A stretch of 64,000 bases of DNA from Fluviicola sp. Its GTDB lineage: Bacteria > Bacteroidota > Bacteroidia > Flavobacteriales_D > Crocinitomicaceae. The stretch is taken from contig NZ_JBCNJT010000004.1 in assembly GCF_039596395.1 (NCBI RefSeq), positions 62,001-126,000 on the forward strand, given 5' to 3'. Both the position numbers and the translations under genes were made by a program. Below, piece after piece: positions 45,660 to 55,221 of the stretch. The notes below the pieces were generated by a model. The model worked only from the letters and a program-made list of their open reading frames with translations. It was not told the DNA's origin and did no database searches. Each line of letters opens with the position of its first letter. Position 1 is the stretch's first letter.

Positions 45660-45691
45660 AAGTAAGGGCGGAAAATTTTCCGCCCTTACTT
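45660..45691. terminator. Perfect 32-base palindrome at the end of the reductase gene
   Basis: AAGTAAGGGCGGAAAA at 45660-45675 is followed directly by its exact reverse complement. The palindrome overlaps the stop codon of the ferredoxin-NADP reductase-like gene on the minus strand. The loop-less design matches the palindromes at 16225 and 44751. Confidence 0.7.
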
Positions 45692-46700
45692 AAAATCCTT
45701 GCACCCCGTTTACTGTGGTGTATTTCAAAATGTTCTTCTTATCCGGATGAATGCGTGCAAATGCGGACTGTACGGCCAATGTTCCTTCGTGGAAACCACA
45801 CAGGATCAGTTTCAGCTTGTTCTCATAGGTATTCACATCACCGATGGCATAAATTCCCGGGATATTCGTGGAATAATCCAATGTATCTACTTTAATAGCG
45901 TTCTTTTCGATTTCCAGTCCCCAGTCAGCGATGGGTCCCAATGACGGCTTCAACCCGAACAAAGGAATGAAGTGATCGGTTTCGCGGATAATCTCGCCCT
46001 GCGTGTTGTGCTGGATTTTCACATGAGTCAAAGCTCCGTCGCCTTCCACACCAACTACTTCGGCTTCTGTAATCAGGTTGATCTGACCGTTCCCGGCCAT
46101 ATCGATCACTTTCTGAACGGAGTCCAAATGTCCGCGGAAAGAAGCACTTCTGTGAACCAGTACCACTTCTTTGGCAATTTTCTTTTCTGCCAGGAAGATC
46201 GACCAATCCAGTGCGGAATCTCCACCACCTGCGATTACACAGCGTTTTCCCCTGTAGAACTCCGGATCTTTGATAATGTATTCAATTCCTTTGTCTTCAA
46301 AGTCTGCGATATTCGCAATAGGTGGTTTACGCGGTTCGAAAACTCCCAATCCACCGGCAATCATAACGATAGGCGCCAAATGTTTGGTTCCTTTTACGGT
46401 AGTTACTATAAATTTTCCGTCGTCTGTCTTGTCGATGGTCATTGCAGCTTCCCCCAAAGTAAATCCGGGTTTAAACGGTGCTGCCTGCTCCATTAAATTA
46501 TCGACCAGGTCTCCCGCCAATACGGAAGGAAATCCCGGGATATCGTAAATCGGTTTTTTCGGATAAATTTCAGAACATTGTCCGCCCGGTTGAGGCAAAG
46601 AGTCAATCAAATGACAGTGCAATTTCAACAATCCGGCTTCAAAAACAGTGAAAAGCCCCACCGGACCCGCACCAATTATAATTATATCAGTTTCAATCAT
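45690..46700 (-). CDS. Thioredoxin-reductase-like ferredoxin-NADP reductase
   Basis: The protein is 336 residues from the ATG for MIETDIIIIGAGPVGLFTVF; seven further in-frame codons upstream are not supported. The FAD site is GAGPVGLF, the NADPH site is CVIAGGGDSALDWSIFLAEK, and the second FAD site is IPGIYAIGDVNTYENKLKLI. There is no CxxC redox motif, so it is of the ferredoxin/flavodoxin-NADP reductase type and not a thioredoxin reductase. Confidence 0.9.
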   Translation of the reverse strand: MIETDIIIIGAGPVGLFTVFEAGLLKLHCHLIDSLPQPGGQCSEIYPKKPIYDIPGFPSVLAGDLVDNLMEQAAPFKPGFTLGEAAMTIDKTDDGKFIVTTVKGTKHLAPIVMIAGGLGVFEPRKPPIANIADFEDKGIEYIIKDPEFYRGKRCVIAGGGDSALDWSIFLAEKKIAKEVVLVHRSASFRGHLDSVQKVIDMAGNGQINLITEAEVVGVEGDGALTHVKIQHNTQGEIIRETDHFIPLFGLKPSLGPIADWGLEIEKNAIKVDTLDYSTNIPGIYAIGDVNTYENKLKLILCGFHEGTLAVQSAFARIHPDKKNILKYTTVNGVQGF

Positions 46701-46828
46701 TATTTCTATTAAAAGTAGCACAAAAATACGGATTGTTTCTTAAATAGAATTAGTATAAATAAGGTATTTTGAGCTTTACTTTCCTGCTAAATCCCTACTT
46801 TAACACAGTACTTTCAAAATACTCAACC

Positions 46829-47257
46829 ATGAAATCAATTACAGCCTTTATCCTCTTAATCTGGTGTTTTTCATCACAAGCCCAGGAGCCGAAAATCAAG
46901 AATTGTGTCTATTCGCTCAACAGCGTGAAAGGTGCACGAAACCCCAAGGAATTTCCTATGGATAATGATCTGAATTACCTTCAGATAGAAAATGGCGAAG
47001 CTGTAGTCAATTACCGGTGCCGCGGCAAAGTCACTTTTTACCAGGGAGCAGTAAAAGACTATGCGGTTACGAAATCAGGAACAGTAGAAACAACAAGTTT
47101 CTACCTTGCCCCCACCGGTCTGGGAAGCAAAACTATCAACCTGGAAATTTCTCTTTTGGAGAACGGTCAATACCAGGTCCATCTTTTCGATAAGCTGGGT
47201 TCTTTGGATACTTTTCTAAGTGCCGAACTTTCGAACAAAGATATTTTCAAACAGTAA
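46829..47257 (+). CDS. Hypothetical secreted protein
   Basis: The protein is 142 residues from the ATG that starts a signal peptide (MKSITAFILLIWCFSSQAQ); an upstream in-frame ATG gives an unlikely extension. The mature part contains two cysteines and beta-rich segments, with no recognised family. It ends 36 bases before the GT39-like gene and could be co-transcribed with it. Confidence 0.72.
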   Translation: MKSITAFILLIWCFSSQAQEPKIKNCVYSLNSVKGARNPKEFPMDNDLNYLQIENGEAVVNYRCRGKVTFYQGAVKDYAVTKSGTVETTSFYLAPTGLGSKTINLEISLLENGQYQVHLFDKLGSLDTFLSAELSNKDIFKQ

Positions 47258-47293
47258 TAGGTAAGCTTTGCTATTTTTGCTAAAAGCATTCAG

Positions 47294-49243
47294 GTGAGTA
47301 AAGCAGCAGAAAAAAGTTTTTCGAATTTCATAAAAGAACATTCCGTCATCATTGGAATTCTTTTATTGGCGCTTATTTTGAGATGCTACGACCTGTTTTC
47401 CATTCCATATACGCATGACGAACTCAGCGGATTGTTGCGCACCCGGTTCGATTCTTTCAGCGAACTAATTGCCAAAGGCGTGAAAATTGACGGCCACCCG
47501 GCTTTTGTGCAGGTTTTCCTTTATTACTGGACCGGTTTGTTCGGAACTTCCGAATGGATTGTCAAGCTTCCGTTCATCTTTTCCGGGGTCGGAGGAGTTT
47601 ATTTCGCTTATAAGATCGGGAAGCGCTGGTCGAATGTAACGGTTGGACTCATTGTAGCCGCCATTCTTGCAACCAGCCAATATCCTTTGATGTACAGCCA
47701 GATTGCGCGGCCTTACACTTCCGGATTTTTCTTCACGTTGTGGTTTGCCTGGCATTGGGGAGAAATCGTGTTATTTAAGAATTATGCCCGCAGACACCTC
47801 ATCTGGTTCCCGATTGCAGCGGCGCTTTGTGCCTACAATCACCATTTCAGTATGCTCACGGCAGGACTTATCGGAATCTTCGGGATCTTCTATACGTTCC
47901 GGGATTTTTTGTGGAAGTATCTGCTGCTTTGCCTCTCTGCGGTGGTTCTGTATTCACCTCATTTCACCATCCTGGCGGCCCAACTCAAAATGGGCGGTCT
48001 GGCCGGCTGGCTCGGAAAACCAGAACCTTCTTTTTTACCGCATTACATCTACTACATTTTCCAGTTCTCTGCTTTAGTGGTTGTTCTGTATACCGGGATT
48101 ATTGCATGGACAATTTTCAAAGGTGGCTTTCCTGAAACATTCGGGACTCAATCACCGATTAAAAAACGCCGTTCGAAAGCCATTCTTTTCGCTGGAATGT
48201 TATTCTTTGCAACGTATGCCGTGGGTTATTTTTATTCGATCTACGTAGCGCCCGTACTGCAAACTTCCGTGCTTATTTTTGCCTATCCGTTTCTGCTCAT
48301 TTTCTTATTCGGCTGGGCGAAGGAGCAAACCAAACGCATGAATGTAACGCTCCTTTTGGTCATTATGGGACTAAACACGTATGTGCTGATCTTCCAGCGG
48401 CAGTATTACACCGTTTTTTACAAAACTCCATTCAACCAACTGGTCCTGGATGTCATAAACGTAGACAAAGAACCGGGCTATGCACTCATTTTCTCGGACG
48501 AACCCAAGACGCGTTTTTATTCCGAAAGAGGTGATTTCCATATTCCTGGAAAAGTGAAATTCTTTACTGTGCCGGAATTTACCGAAAAGGACCTGGAGAA
48601 ATTGCTGGAAGAGAAATCCGGTTGCGAGGTATTCTACCTGGCTGCTACTTCCTCCCTGCCTCCGAATTACCGGGCAATGGTGCTTCAAAAATTCCCGCAC
48701 ATTATCTGGCAGAAGAATTATTTTTCTGCTTCCACCCTTTGCTTGTCGAAAGGACAGCCCAGCGAAAAACCGCTTGCTGACATTGCCAAAAACAAGGATT
48801 TATTTAACGGCTACAACCCGGGCAAATGGTATGATGGCAGCTATCATTTCGAAAAAAACGAAGAATGGGGCCCGGGTTACTCCAAAGAGTTGAATAAACT
48901 GGTGAAAAGGCCTTCCGACCTGGTGGATGTGGTGGTGAAACTCAAATTATCGGATTTGAAGCAGGAACCTTTATTGGTATTGAATATCCAATCTCCCGAT
49001 TCGACGATCATGTACCGCGACACACCGGTATCCAGGCACACGGTCAACCTGAAAGACAGCACGGTTACACTCGTGCAATCGATCAAGTTTATTGATCTGA
49101 AGTACCGGCAATTCGAAAAACCGACATTGAACACATTTATCTGGAACAGGGATAAAAAACCGCTGAAAATTCTTTCTTTTCAAGTGTTCTACCGAAAAGA
49201 CAACCCGCTGACTTATGCGCTTTATGAACCGATAATTAATTGA
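47294..49243 (+). CDS. GT39-like integral membrane glycosyltransferase
   Basis: This 649-residue protein starts at GTG. It has about ten to eleven transmembrane helices in the first ~390 residues and a periplasmic C-terminal domain of ~250 residues. The first loop has YTHDELSGLLRTRFDSFSE, with the acidic pair expected in the catalytic loop of the ArnT/PMT (GT39/GT83) fold, and KIDGHPAFVQVFLYYWTGLFG follows. It would transfer a sugar from a lipid carrier on the periplasmic side. Donor and acceptor are unknown. Confidence 0.85.
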   Translation: MSKAAEKSFSNFIKEHSVIIGILLLALILRCYDLFSIPYTHDELSGLLRTRFDSFSELIAKGVKIDGHPAFVQVFLYYWTGLFGTSEWIVKLPFIFSGVGGVYFAYKIGKRWSNVTVGLIVAAILATSQYPLMYSQIARPYTSGFFFTLWFAWHWGEIVLFKNYARRHLIWFPIAAALCAYNHHFSMLTAGLIGIFGIFYTFRDFLWKYLLLCLSAVVLYSPHFTILAAQLKMGGLAGWLGKPEPSFLPHYIYYIFQFSALVVVLYTGIIAWTIFKGGFPETFGTQSPIKKRRSKAILFAGMLFFATYAVGYFYSIYVAPVLQTSVLIFAYPFLLIFLFGWAKEQTKRMNVTLLLVIMGLNTYVLIFQRQYYTVFYKTPFNQLVLDVINVDKEPGYALIFSDEPKTRFYSERGDFHIPGKVKFFTVPEFTEKDLEKLLEEKSGCEVFYLAATSSLPPNYRAMVLQKFPHIIWQKNYFSASTLCLSKGQPSEKPLADIAKNKDLFNGYNPGKWYDGSYHFEKNEEWGPGYSKELNKLVKRPSDLVDVVVKLKLSDLKQEPLLVLNIQSPDSTIMYRDTPVSRHTVNLKDSTVTLVQSIKFIDLKYRQFEKPTLNTFIWNRDKKPLKILSFQVFYRKDNPLTYALYEPIIN

Positions 49244-49328
49244 AAATGTAAAATGAACAATTGAAAAGCGGGTACTCAATAGTTCATTCCACCTACATTT
49301 CCAAACTTTTCAATTATCAATTTTCAAT
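49244..49328. repeat. A+T-rich inverted repeat between convergent genes
   Basis: AATTGAAAAT followed by AATTGAAAAG on the left is mirrored by CTTTTCAATT and ATTTTCAATT on the right, with a ~40-base centre. It separates the GT39-like gene from the converging methyltransferase gene and may act as a two-way terminator. A related CTTTTCAATTGTCAATTTTCAATT segment lies at 44320-44345. Confidence 0.5.
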
Positions 49329-49859
49329 TCAAATAAATTTCTTCGCGAACTCCCACAAAACAATTCCCGCGCATACGGAAACATTCAGACTGTGTTTGGT
49401 GCCGAACTGCGGAATTTCGAGGATGTAATCGGAAGCGTCTATCACCGATTGGTCCACGCCATCTACTTCGTTTCCGAAAACGAGTGCGAATTTGGAATCG
49501 TTCAGTGCCCGGACCTCGTGCAGCAAAACCGTCTTCTCCGCCTGTTCGATACTGCAAACCGCTATTCCCTGCTGCCTGAGTTCAGCAACCAGTTCATCGA
49601 TATTTTCCCGGTATTCCCAGTCAATGGTATCTGTTGCGCCCAAAGCTGTTTTATGAATTTCCCGGTGTGGCGGCTGGGCTGTAATTCCACACAGGTAGAT
49701 TTTTTCCACATTGAAGGCATCGGCCGTGCGGAAAAACGAACCGATGTTGTTCAGGCTCCGGATATCATTCAGGATCACGATCAGCGGGAATTTCTCCTGG
49801 CCTTTAAATGTCTCTTCATCAACTCGTTCGAGTTCCCACAATTTCAATTTCCGGTTCAT
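49329..49859 (-). CDS. TrmH/SpoU-family RNA 2'-O-methyltransferase
   Basis: This 176-residue SPOUT enzyme starts at MNRKLKLWELERVDEETF; the 21-codon upstream extension lacks family support. Motif 1 is LNDIRSLNNIGSFFRTADAF, motif 2 is FALVFGNEVDGVDQSVIDAS and motif 3 is LEIPQFGTKHSLNVSVCAGI, the trefoil-knot SAM site. It methylates a ribose in tRNA or rRNA. The target cannot be named. The gene is divergent from the next one with a 66-base gap. Confidence 0.92.
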   Translation of the reverse strand: MNRKLKLWELERVDEETFKGQEKFPLIVILNDIRSLNNIGSFFRTADAFNVEKIYLCGITAQPPHREIHKTALGATDTIDWEYRENIDELVAELRQQGIAVCSIEQAEKTVLLHEVRALNDSKFALVFGNEVDGVDQSVIDASDYILEIPQFGTKHSLNVSVCAGIVLWEFAKKFI

Positions 49860-49925
49860 GGGGCAAAAATACCTATTTGCATCATTTTTTTTGCACAAGT
49901 AATCCGATTCATTTATTTTCACTGT

Positions 49926-50480
49926 ATGAAAACCATCCTGATACTAATAACATCCATCTCTTTCTGTAATTTGTCAGTTGCACAATGCCCGACTGCCGGT
50001 CAGGATTCTGCAGCAACCTATTGCCCCAACGAAGTCTTCGATCTTGCAAACCTCAGATCGCCAGATGCCGATACAACCGGCATATTCATTGATCCGATGG
50101 GTGATACGATGACGAATACGATTATTTCACTCCAATTTCCGGGACAATACACCTATTTCTATCACGTATCCGATACTAACTGCCCGGTAGATACCGCTAA
50201 ATACATTGTCACCATTCTACCTGTTTCTGCATGTAGCTGGGGGCTTACCGAAAATGCTTCTGAGAACAACCACCTCATTCACTCCAACCCGGTAAACGAT
50301 GAATTGATACTGAATAATTCCACTTACGACCTGCTGGAAGTTTATGAAATTTCAGGACGCTGTGTTTTTACAAGCACAACACCATCCGTAATGGATATTT
50401 CGTTACTGAGCAGAGGCAATTACTTGCTGGTAGTGAGCAGGAATGGAACAAAACAGTTTCAGCGGTTTATTAAAAATTAG
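49926..50480 (+). CDS. Small secreted protein with T9SS sorting domain
   Basis: This 184-residue protein has a signal peptide (MKTILILITSISFCNLSVAQ), a short Cys- and Asp-rich beta-sandwich-like middle (about 20-105) and a C-terminal type A sorting domain (HSNPVNDELILNNSTYDLLE, YEISGRCVF, LLSRGNYLLVVSRNG). A longer reading frame extends leftward across the methyltransferase gene, but the signal peptide fixes the start here. Confidence 0.82.
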   Translation: MKTILILITSISFCNLSVAQCPTAGQDSAATYCPNEVFDLANLRSPDADTTGIFIDPMGDTMTNTIISLQFPGQYTYFYHVSDTNCPVDTAKYIVTILPVSACSWGLTENASENNHLIHSNPVNDELILNNSTYDLLEVYEISGRCVFTSTTPSVMDISLLSRGNYLLVVSRNGTKQFQRFIKN

Positions 50481-50502
50481 GTACTCTTCAATCCACTATC
50501 AC

Positions 50503-51183
50503 ATGAAAAGATTTGTTCCTGTTCTCTTACTTGTTTTTACTTCGTTGTTTGTAGCGAAATGCACCATTGAAAAACGCTTATTTCAACCCGGCTACAGCAT
50601 CGAATGGAAAAAAAAGATTCCTCAGAAAGAAAAAGACGAAACGGAAATCCCGGTTTCCGCAAACCGGCACGAACCGGATTTAGCCAACCATCCCGTTACA
50701 ACTGATCCGGTTGCGGAAAATGAAATACCGGTAAACACCCATTTGCCTGAAACGCAACCTCAGCAACTGGTTGCCGAACCGATTACTTCCTCTGAAAAAC
50801 AGCCAACTATTCGTACGGACCAACCCGGAACATCGGAAACTGAAGCTTCCACTCCTAAAGAACAAGAAAAAGACGATTGGGAAACGGAAAACAAACCGGA
50901 ATTCGAGCTTTTTGGCGTCATGTCATTCGGGCTCTATTTCTGTTCCCTTGCATTGGCAATTATCGGCATCGTACTTTTAAGTTCACCCTATTTCTTTGTA
51001 GTGGCCGGATTTATGATCCTGTTATCCCTGATATTCGGGATCATTTCCGTAGACAAATACCGCAGAGACAGATCCAAGTACCGCCGGAATTCCTTCGGTT
51101 ATTTCGGGTTGATCGCCTCAGCTGCTACCATTTCATTCGTTGCCCTTTTGGTACTGCTTGCCTGGGGACTGGGCTCATTCTGA
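50503..51183 (+). CDS. Hypothetical lipoprotein-like membrane protein
   Basis: The protein is 226 residues from MKRFVPVLLLVFTSLFVAKC, a lipoprotein-type signal with Cys in VAKC. A disordered Glu/Lys/Pro/Thr-rich stretch (about 30-130) precedes three hydrophobic segments near the end (LFGVMSFGLYFCSLALAIIG, YFFVVAGFMILLSLIFGIIS, SAATISFVALLVLLAWGLG). The last ~100 residues resemble small DUF-type membrane domains seen in Bacteroidota. Function unknown. Confidence 0.72.
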   Translation: MKRFVPVLLLVFTSLFVAKCTIEKRLFQPGYSIEWKKKIPQKEKDETEIPVSANRHEPDLANHPVTTDPVAENEIPVNTHLPETQPQQLVAEPITSSEKQPTIRTDQPGTSETEASTPKEQEKDDWETENKPEFELFGVMSFGLYFCSLALAIIGIVLLSSPYFFVVAGFMILLSLIFGIISVDKYRRDRSKYRRNSFGYFGLIASAATISFVALLVLLAWGLGSF

Positions 51184-51260
51184 TTTCCCGGAAACCGTCT
51201 GAACGCATTTAGTGATTCAACTCCTAATTGCAGAATGTTGAAAACTATGAAAAACAAAAA

Positions 51261-51292
51261 TTGCGCTCCTTGCTTCTTTGATAGTAAATTTG
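51261..51292 (+). promoter_or_regulatory. Predicted mutS promoter
   Basis: TTG at 51261-51263 is followed after 21 bases by TAAATTTG at 51285-51292, a perfect -7 consensus. Transcription would begin about 20 bases before the GTG start of mutS. The same spacing and layout occur at the tRNA-Gly promoter. Confidence 0.55.
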
Positions 51293-51316
51293 AGCCATTC
51301 CATAATTCATACCTGC

Positions 51317-53941
51317 GTGTCAAAAAAAGAAAAAGATCCGGCAGAAACGCCCTTAATGAAGCAATACAACGAGATTAAAGCAAAACATCCTCAGGCTTTG
51401 CTGCTTTTTCGCGTCGGGGATTTTTACGAGACTTTCGGGGAAGATGCGGTGACTGCATCCAAAACACTCGGAATTGTTCTTACCAAAAGAGGTGCAGGTT
51501 CGCCTTCCGAAATTGAATTAGCCGGATTTCCGCATCATTCGCTGGAATCTTACCTTCCGAAACTGGTACGTGCCGGTCACCGCGTGGCAATCTGCGACCA
51601 GCTGGAAGATCCCAAAATGACCAAAACGATCGTCAAACGCGGAGTTACCGAACTGGTCACTCCCGGAATTGCTTTCAGCGATAAGATCCTGGACGGCCAT
51701 CACAACAACTTCCTGGCTGCCATTCATTTCGGGAAGGACATTCACGGGATTTCTTTCCTGGATGTAACGACAGGGGAATTTTTCACCGCGCAGGGAAATA
51801 CCGAATACATCAATAAACTGATCCAGGGATTTGAACCCAGCGAGATCATTTACCAAAAAAATAAACACACCCTTTTCCAGGAACTCTTCGGAACCAAATA
51901 TTATACGTTCCGCTTAGACGATTGGGTTTTCACTGCCGATTTCGGGAAAGAAAAACTGACCGGGCATTTCCAGACCAATTCTATGAAAGGATTCGGTGTG
52001 GACGACCTGGAACAGGGAATTGTTGCTGCAGGCGCAATCCTTCATTACCTGGGAGAAACACAGCACGACAAACTGGGGCACATTACCCAGATCCAGCGCA
52101 TTGAAGAAGAAAAATTCGTGTGGCTGGACCGTTTCACCATTCGCAACCTGGAACTGATCTCTCCTTTGAACGAAGGCGGCAAAACCTTGTTTGACGTGGT
52201 AAACGGAACAAAAACCCCGATGGGCGACCGTTTGCTGAAACGCTGGATCGTGATGCCGCTGAAACACCCGGAGCAAATCAACGGGCGCATCGATGCGGTT
52301 GCAGATTTGGCGGAGAAAAGCAGCCTGCGGGCAGAAATCGAGCACGAACTGAGCGAAATCGGCGACATGGAACGCCTGATCTCCAAAGTTGCCGTGGGAA
52401 GAATTCACCCGAAAGAACTACGCGTGCTATCCCGCATCCTGGAACACATGACTCCGCTCAGGGATGCCTGCTCGCACAGCGAAAGCGAATTACTGAACCA
52501 GCTTTCGAAGCGTATCGAACCGTGTGAGGAATTTATCCAGTCGGTTGAAAAGTACCTGTTGAAAGATCCTGCCGTGATGCTGGGCAAAGGTCCGGTTATT
52601 GCAGACGGCGTGCACGCGGAATTGGACGAGTTGCGCGCGATTTCCGAAAGCGGAAAGGATTACCTGGAAGCCATGCAGGAACGCGAATCCGAAAAAACGG
52701 GAATTCCAAGCCTGAAAGTGGCTTTCAATAACGTATTCGGATACTACCTGGAAGTACGGAACACGCACAAGGACAAAGTTCCGGAAGAATGGATCCGCAA
52801 ACAGACGCTGGTAAGTGCCGAGCGTTACATCACGCCTGAACTCAAAGAATACGAAACCAAAATTTTGGGGGCGGAAGACAAGATCGCAACCATTGAAGCG
52901 CAATTGTATTTCGAACTTGTTCAGAAACTGAGTGCTTTCGTGGGTCAAATTCAGCGAAACGCTTACCTCATCGCCCAACTGGATTGCTTGACCGGTTTTG
53001 CCGAACTGGCTGTGAGAAAGAATTACGCGAAACCAACCGTGAACGACAGTTATGTGATCGATATCAAAAACGGGCGTCATCCGGTAATTGAAGGCCAGCT
53101 GAAACCGGGAGAAGAATACGTTCCGAATGACGTTTACCTGGATAAGGAAGAGCAGCAGATCATTATGATCACCGGTCCGAATATGTCGGGGAAAAGTGCC
53201 TTGCTGCGCCAAACGGCCCTGATCGTCCTGATGGCACAAATGGGAAGTTTTGTTCCGGCGGATGCGGCTATATTGGGAATTGTAGACAAAGTCTTCACGC
53301 GCGTCGGGGCTTCGGACAATATTTCTTCCGGGGAATCCACTTTCATGGTCGAAATGAACGAAACTTCGAGCATTTTGAACAACCTTTCGGACCGCAGTTT
53401 AATCCTGCTCGACGAAATCGGCCGCGGAACAAGTACCTACGACGGAATTTCCATTGCCTGGGCAATTGCCGAATACATCCATGAATTTCCGCAAGCCAAA
53501 GGAAAAACCTTGTTCGCAACCCATTACCACGAACTGAATGAAATGGCTGTTCAATTCCCGCGCATCCACAACTACAATGTGAGCGTAAAGGAAGTGGGAC
53601 AAAAGATCATCTTCTTACGCAAACTCGTGGAAGGCGGAAGCGAACACAGTTTCGGTATTCACGTTGCCAGGCTGGCCGGTATGCCGAATAAAGTCATTCA
53701 ACGGGCAGAACTGATGCTGGAACAACTCGAACTGAACCACCGCTCCGCCGAAGTGAAATCGGTAAAAGATGTGGTGGTACACGCCGGCAATTCTTCCGAC
53801 ATGCAATTGAGTTTCTTCCAGCTGAACGACCCGGTCCTGGAACAAATTCACGACCAATTGGTTTCGATCGACATCAATACCTTAACGCCGGTTGAAGCTT
53901 TGATGAAATTAAACGAAATCAAGAAGTTAACGGGCGGGTAA
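51317..53941 (+). CDS. mutS: DNA mismatch repair protein MutS
   Basis: The protein is 874 residues from a GTG ([20 protein letters not shown]); upstream codons are not conserved. The mismatch-binding motif is [17 protein letters not shown] (the FYE wedge), the Walker A is [15 protein letters not shown], and the Walker B and signature are [20 protein letters not shown]. It recognises mispairs and recruits MutL. The final codons (ending NEIKKLTGG) are repeated 8.5 kb downstream at 62480-62531. Confidence 0.96.
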   Translation: MSKKEKDPAETPLMKQYNEIKAKHPQALLLFRVGDFYETFGEDAVTASKTLGIVLTKRGAGSPSEIELAGFPHHSLESYLPKLVRAGHRVAICDQLEDPKMTKTIVKRGVTELVTPGIAFSDKILDGHHNNFLAAIHFGKDIHGISFLDVTTGEFFTAQGNTEYINKLIQGFEPSEIIYQKNKHTLFQELFGTKYYTFRLDDWVFTADFGKEKLTGHFQTNSMKGFGVDDLEQGIVAAGAILHYLGETQHDKLGHITQIQRIEEEKFVWLDRFTIRNLELISPLNEGGKTLFDVVNGTKTPMGDRLLKRWIVMPLKHPEQINGRIDAVADLAEKSSLRAEIEHELSEIGDMERLISKVAVGRIHPKELRVLSRILEHMTPLRDACSHSESELLNQLSKRIEPCEEFIQSVEKYLLKDPAVMLGKGPVIADGVHAELDELRAISESGKDYLEAMQERESEKTGIPSLKVAFNNVFGYYLEVRNTHKDKVPEEWIRKQTLVSAERYITPELKEYETKILGAEDKIATIEAQLYFELVQKLSAFVGQIQRNAYLIAQLDCLTGFAELAVRKNYAKPTVNDSYVIDIKNGRHPVIEGQLKPGEEYVPNDVYLDKEEQQIIMITGPNMSGKSALLRQTALIVLMAQMGSFVPADAAILGIVDKVFTRVGASDNISSGESTFMVEMNETSSILNNLSDRSLILLDEIGRGTSTYDGISIAWAIAEYIHEFPQAKGKTLFATHYHELNEMAVQFPRIHNYNVSVKEVGQKIIFLRKLVEGGSEHSFGIHVARLAGMPNKVIQRAELMLEQLELNHRSAEVKSVKDVVVHAGNSSDMQLSFFQLNDPVLEQIHDQLVSIDINTLTPVEALMKLNEIKKLTGG
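53890..53941 (+). repeat. mutS 3' end, left copy of a direct repeat
   Basis: The last 52 bases of mutS match 62480-62531 in the same orientation at 46 of 52 positions by my count, including 24 consecutive identical bases (53911-53934). The two copies bracket a set of accessory genes, as expected for an element inserted at the 3' end of mutS. Confidence 0.85.
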
Positions 53942-53991
53942 TTTTAATTTTTTATCCTGAGATGAATAAGCAGGGATATAAACAGTTACGA

Positions 53992-54204
53992 TCATTTTTC
54001 CATTAAACAAGCTGTATAGCCTCTGTTCTTCGCATCTTCTACAGTAGTTTTTTTAATTGTATGAGTGCATTTTTGAAGACCTCTGCATGATTGAGAGAAA
54101 TGATATTTCTTAGCATCTTTACTAAGACAGATATAAACAGTAGATTGAACAGAACCTGTAAAGCTGAACAGGATTACAGAGCTAATTAAGATCAGATTTT
54201 TCAT
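53992..54204 (-). CDS. Small Cys/His-rich secreted protein
   Basis: This 70-residue product has a signal peptide (MKNLILISSVILFSFTGSVQS) and a ~48-residue mature part with the pattern VYICLS..KKYHFSQSCRGLQKC, HTIKKTT and GYTACLMEK. Four cysteines and two histidines suggest a metal site or disulfides. Similar small proteins are known from phages and Bacteroidota without assigned function. It is the first gene after mutS, on the opposite strand. Confidence 0.75.
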   Translation of the reverse strand: MKNLILISSVILFSFTGSVQSTVYICLSKDAKKYHFSQSCRGLQKCTHTIKKTTVEDAKNRGYTACLMEK

Positions 54205-54273
54205 ATTGTAATTATTAAGTAAGATTTAAAACTTGCTAATTGCTCTATATGCAAAAGGGATTACTCTTTTTCG

Positions 54274-55170
54274 TTATTCGTATTTTCTCGAAATTTCGTA
54301 AACCGGGTAATTCCATTTGGCTACACCACCATGATATGAGCAGGCACCTTGTCCGGTTGCCTGGGAATAGGTACCGTCATTGCAAAGCGTGCAGTAATTG
54401 GCAATTCGTTTTTTCAGCGGATTAATCTTATCGTACAGTTTACCTGCATCGCTATGACCGAGAAGCATCGCTTTTTTTGCGTCTTTTACGGCTTCTTCTA
54501 TACGTTTGATTTTGACAAAACAATTTGCCCGTTGGTAAAGTACAAGGGTGTTACTGGTATCTAGTTCAAGCACGCTGGTAAGCAGATCAACGGCCATGTT
54601 GTACTGATGTTTTTTCATCAGCTGCTTTGTTTTGGCCAGAGAAACTTCTATCCGGATCAGGTTAACATCCGCCTTTTCCGCAGCTTTTTCCGCCATAAGA
54701 TCCGCTTTATCCAACTCCAGCAAAGCAAGATCGATTTCTCCTTTTCGGTACAGGCTGTCTACCCGTTGCAAACAACTATTCAGGTCATCAATGCGCTGTT
54801 TCTCATCCAACTTAGCTTGCCGCTCATTTAAGAGTTGAATCTTGTTGTTTTGTTCCAGCCTGGATCTTTCTTTCCCAAAAGCAATGGCAAATGGTACGTT
54901 TAGCAATAGTAAAGTAATCAGGACTATATTTCTCACCTTTTTTTTCAAGGGCCATTTAAATATGTGCGGGAGGATTAACGATAGACCTGAAACAACCAAT
55001 ACAATGGAAAAAGGCAGATAAATAACCGTAAAAGGGCTCATTATCAACAGCAATACTCCGATTGCTATATCTATCTCTCCCAATAATAGATAATTATTAA
55101 TGGTCTGTGTACCAGTGGACACATTCGTTTGCTTTAATGAGGGAGTGCCGCCCGAACCAGTATTCTGCAT
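54274..55170 (-). CDS. Membrane protein with N-terminal QTINN motif and DUF3761-like tail
   Basis: In this 298-residue protein the first ~28 residues are polar and contain VSTGTQTINNYLLLG. Hydrophobic segments follow (about 33-75 and 82-102: IAIGVLLLIMSPFTVIYLPF, IVLITLLLLNVPFAIAFG), then a coiled coil (about 105-135) and TPR-like helices (about 140-245). The C-terminal 45 residues, CTLCNDGTYSQATGQGACSY then HGGVAKW, resemble DUF3761. The QTINN motif matches the C-terminus of the upstream gene's product, 51 bases away. Function unknown; membrane-located. Confidence 0.75.
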   Translation of the reverse strand: MQNTGSGGTPSLKQTNVSTGTQTINNYLLLGEIDIAIGVLLLIMSPFTVIYLPFSIVLVVSGLSLILPHIFKWPLKKKVRNIVLITLLLLNVPFAIAFGKERSRLEQNNKIQLLNERQAKLDEKQRIDDLNSCLQRVDSLYRKGEIDLALLELDKADLMAEKAAEKADVNLIRIEVSLAKTKQLMKKHQYNMAVDLLTSVLELDTSNTLVLYQRANCFVKIKRIEEAVKDAKKAMLLGHSDAGKLYDKINPLKKRIANYCTLCNDGTYSQATGQGACSYHGGVAKWNYPVYEISRKYE

Positions 55171-55221
55171 TTTTCTGGATTTAATGATTATTTTGGGTAT
55201 TCTGGAGTTAATCCAGGAGAT

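Noticed and set aside
49392-49925. Long leftward extension of the small T9SS protein across the methyltransferase gene
   Set aside because: The extension has no family similarity and is antisense to a conserved SPOUT enzyme; a signal peptide starts cleanly at 49926.
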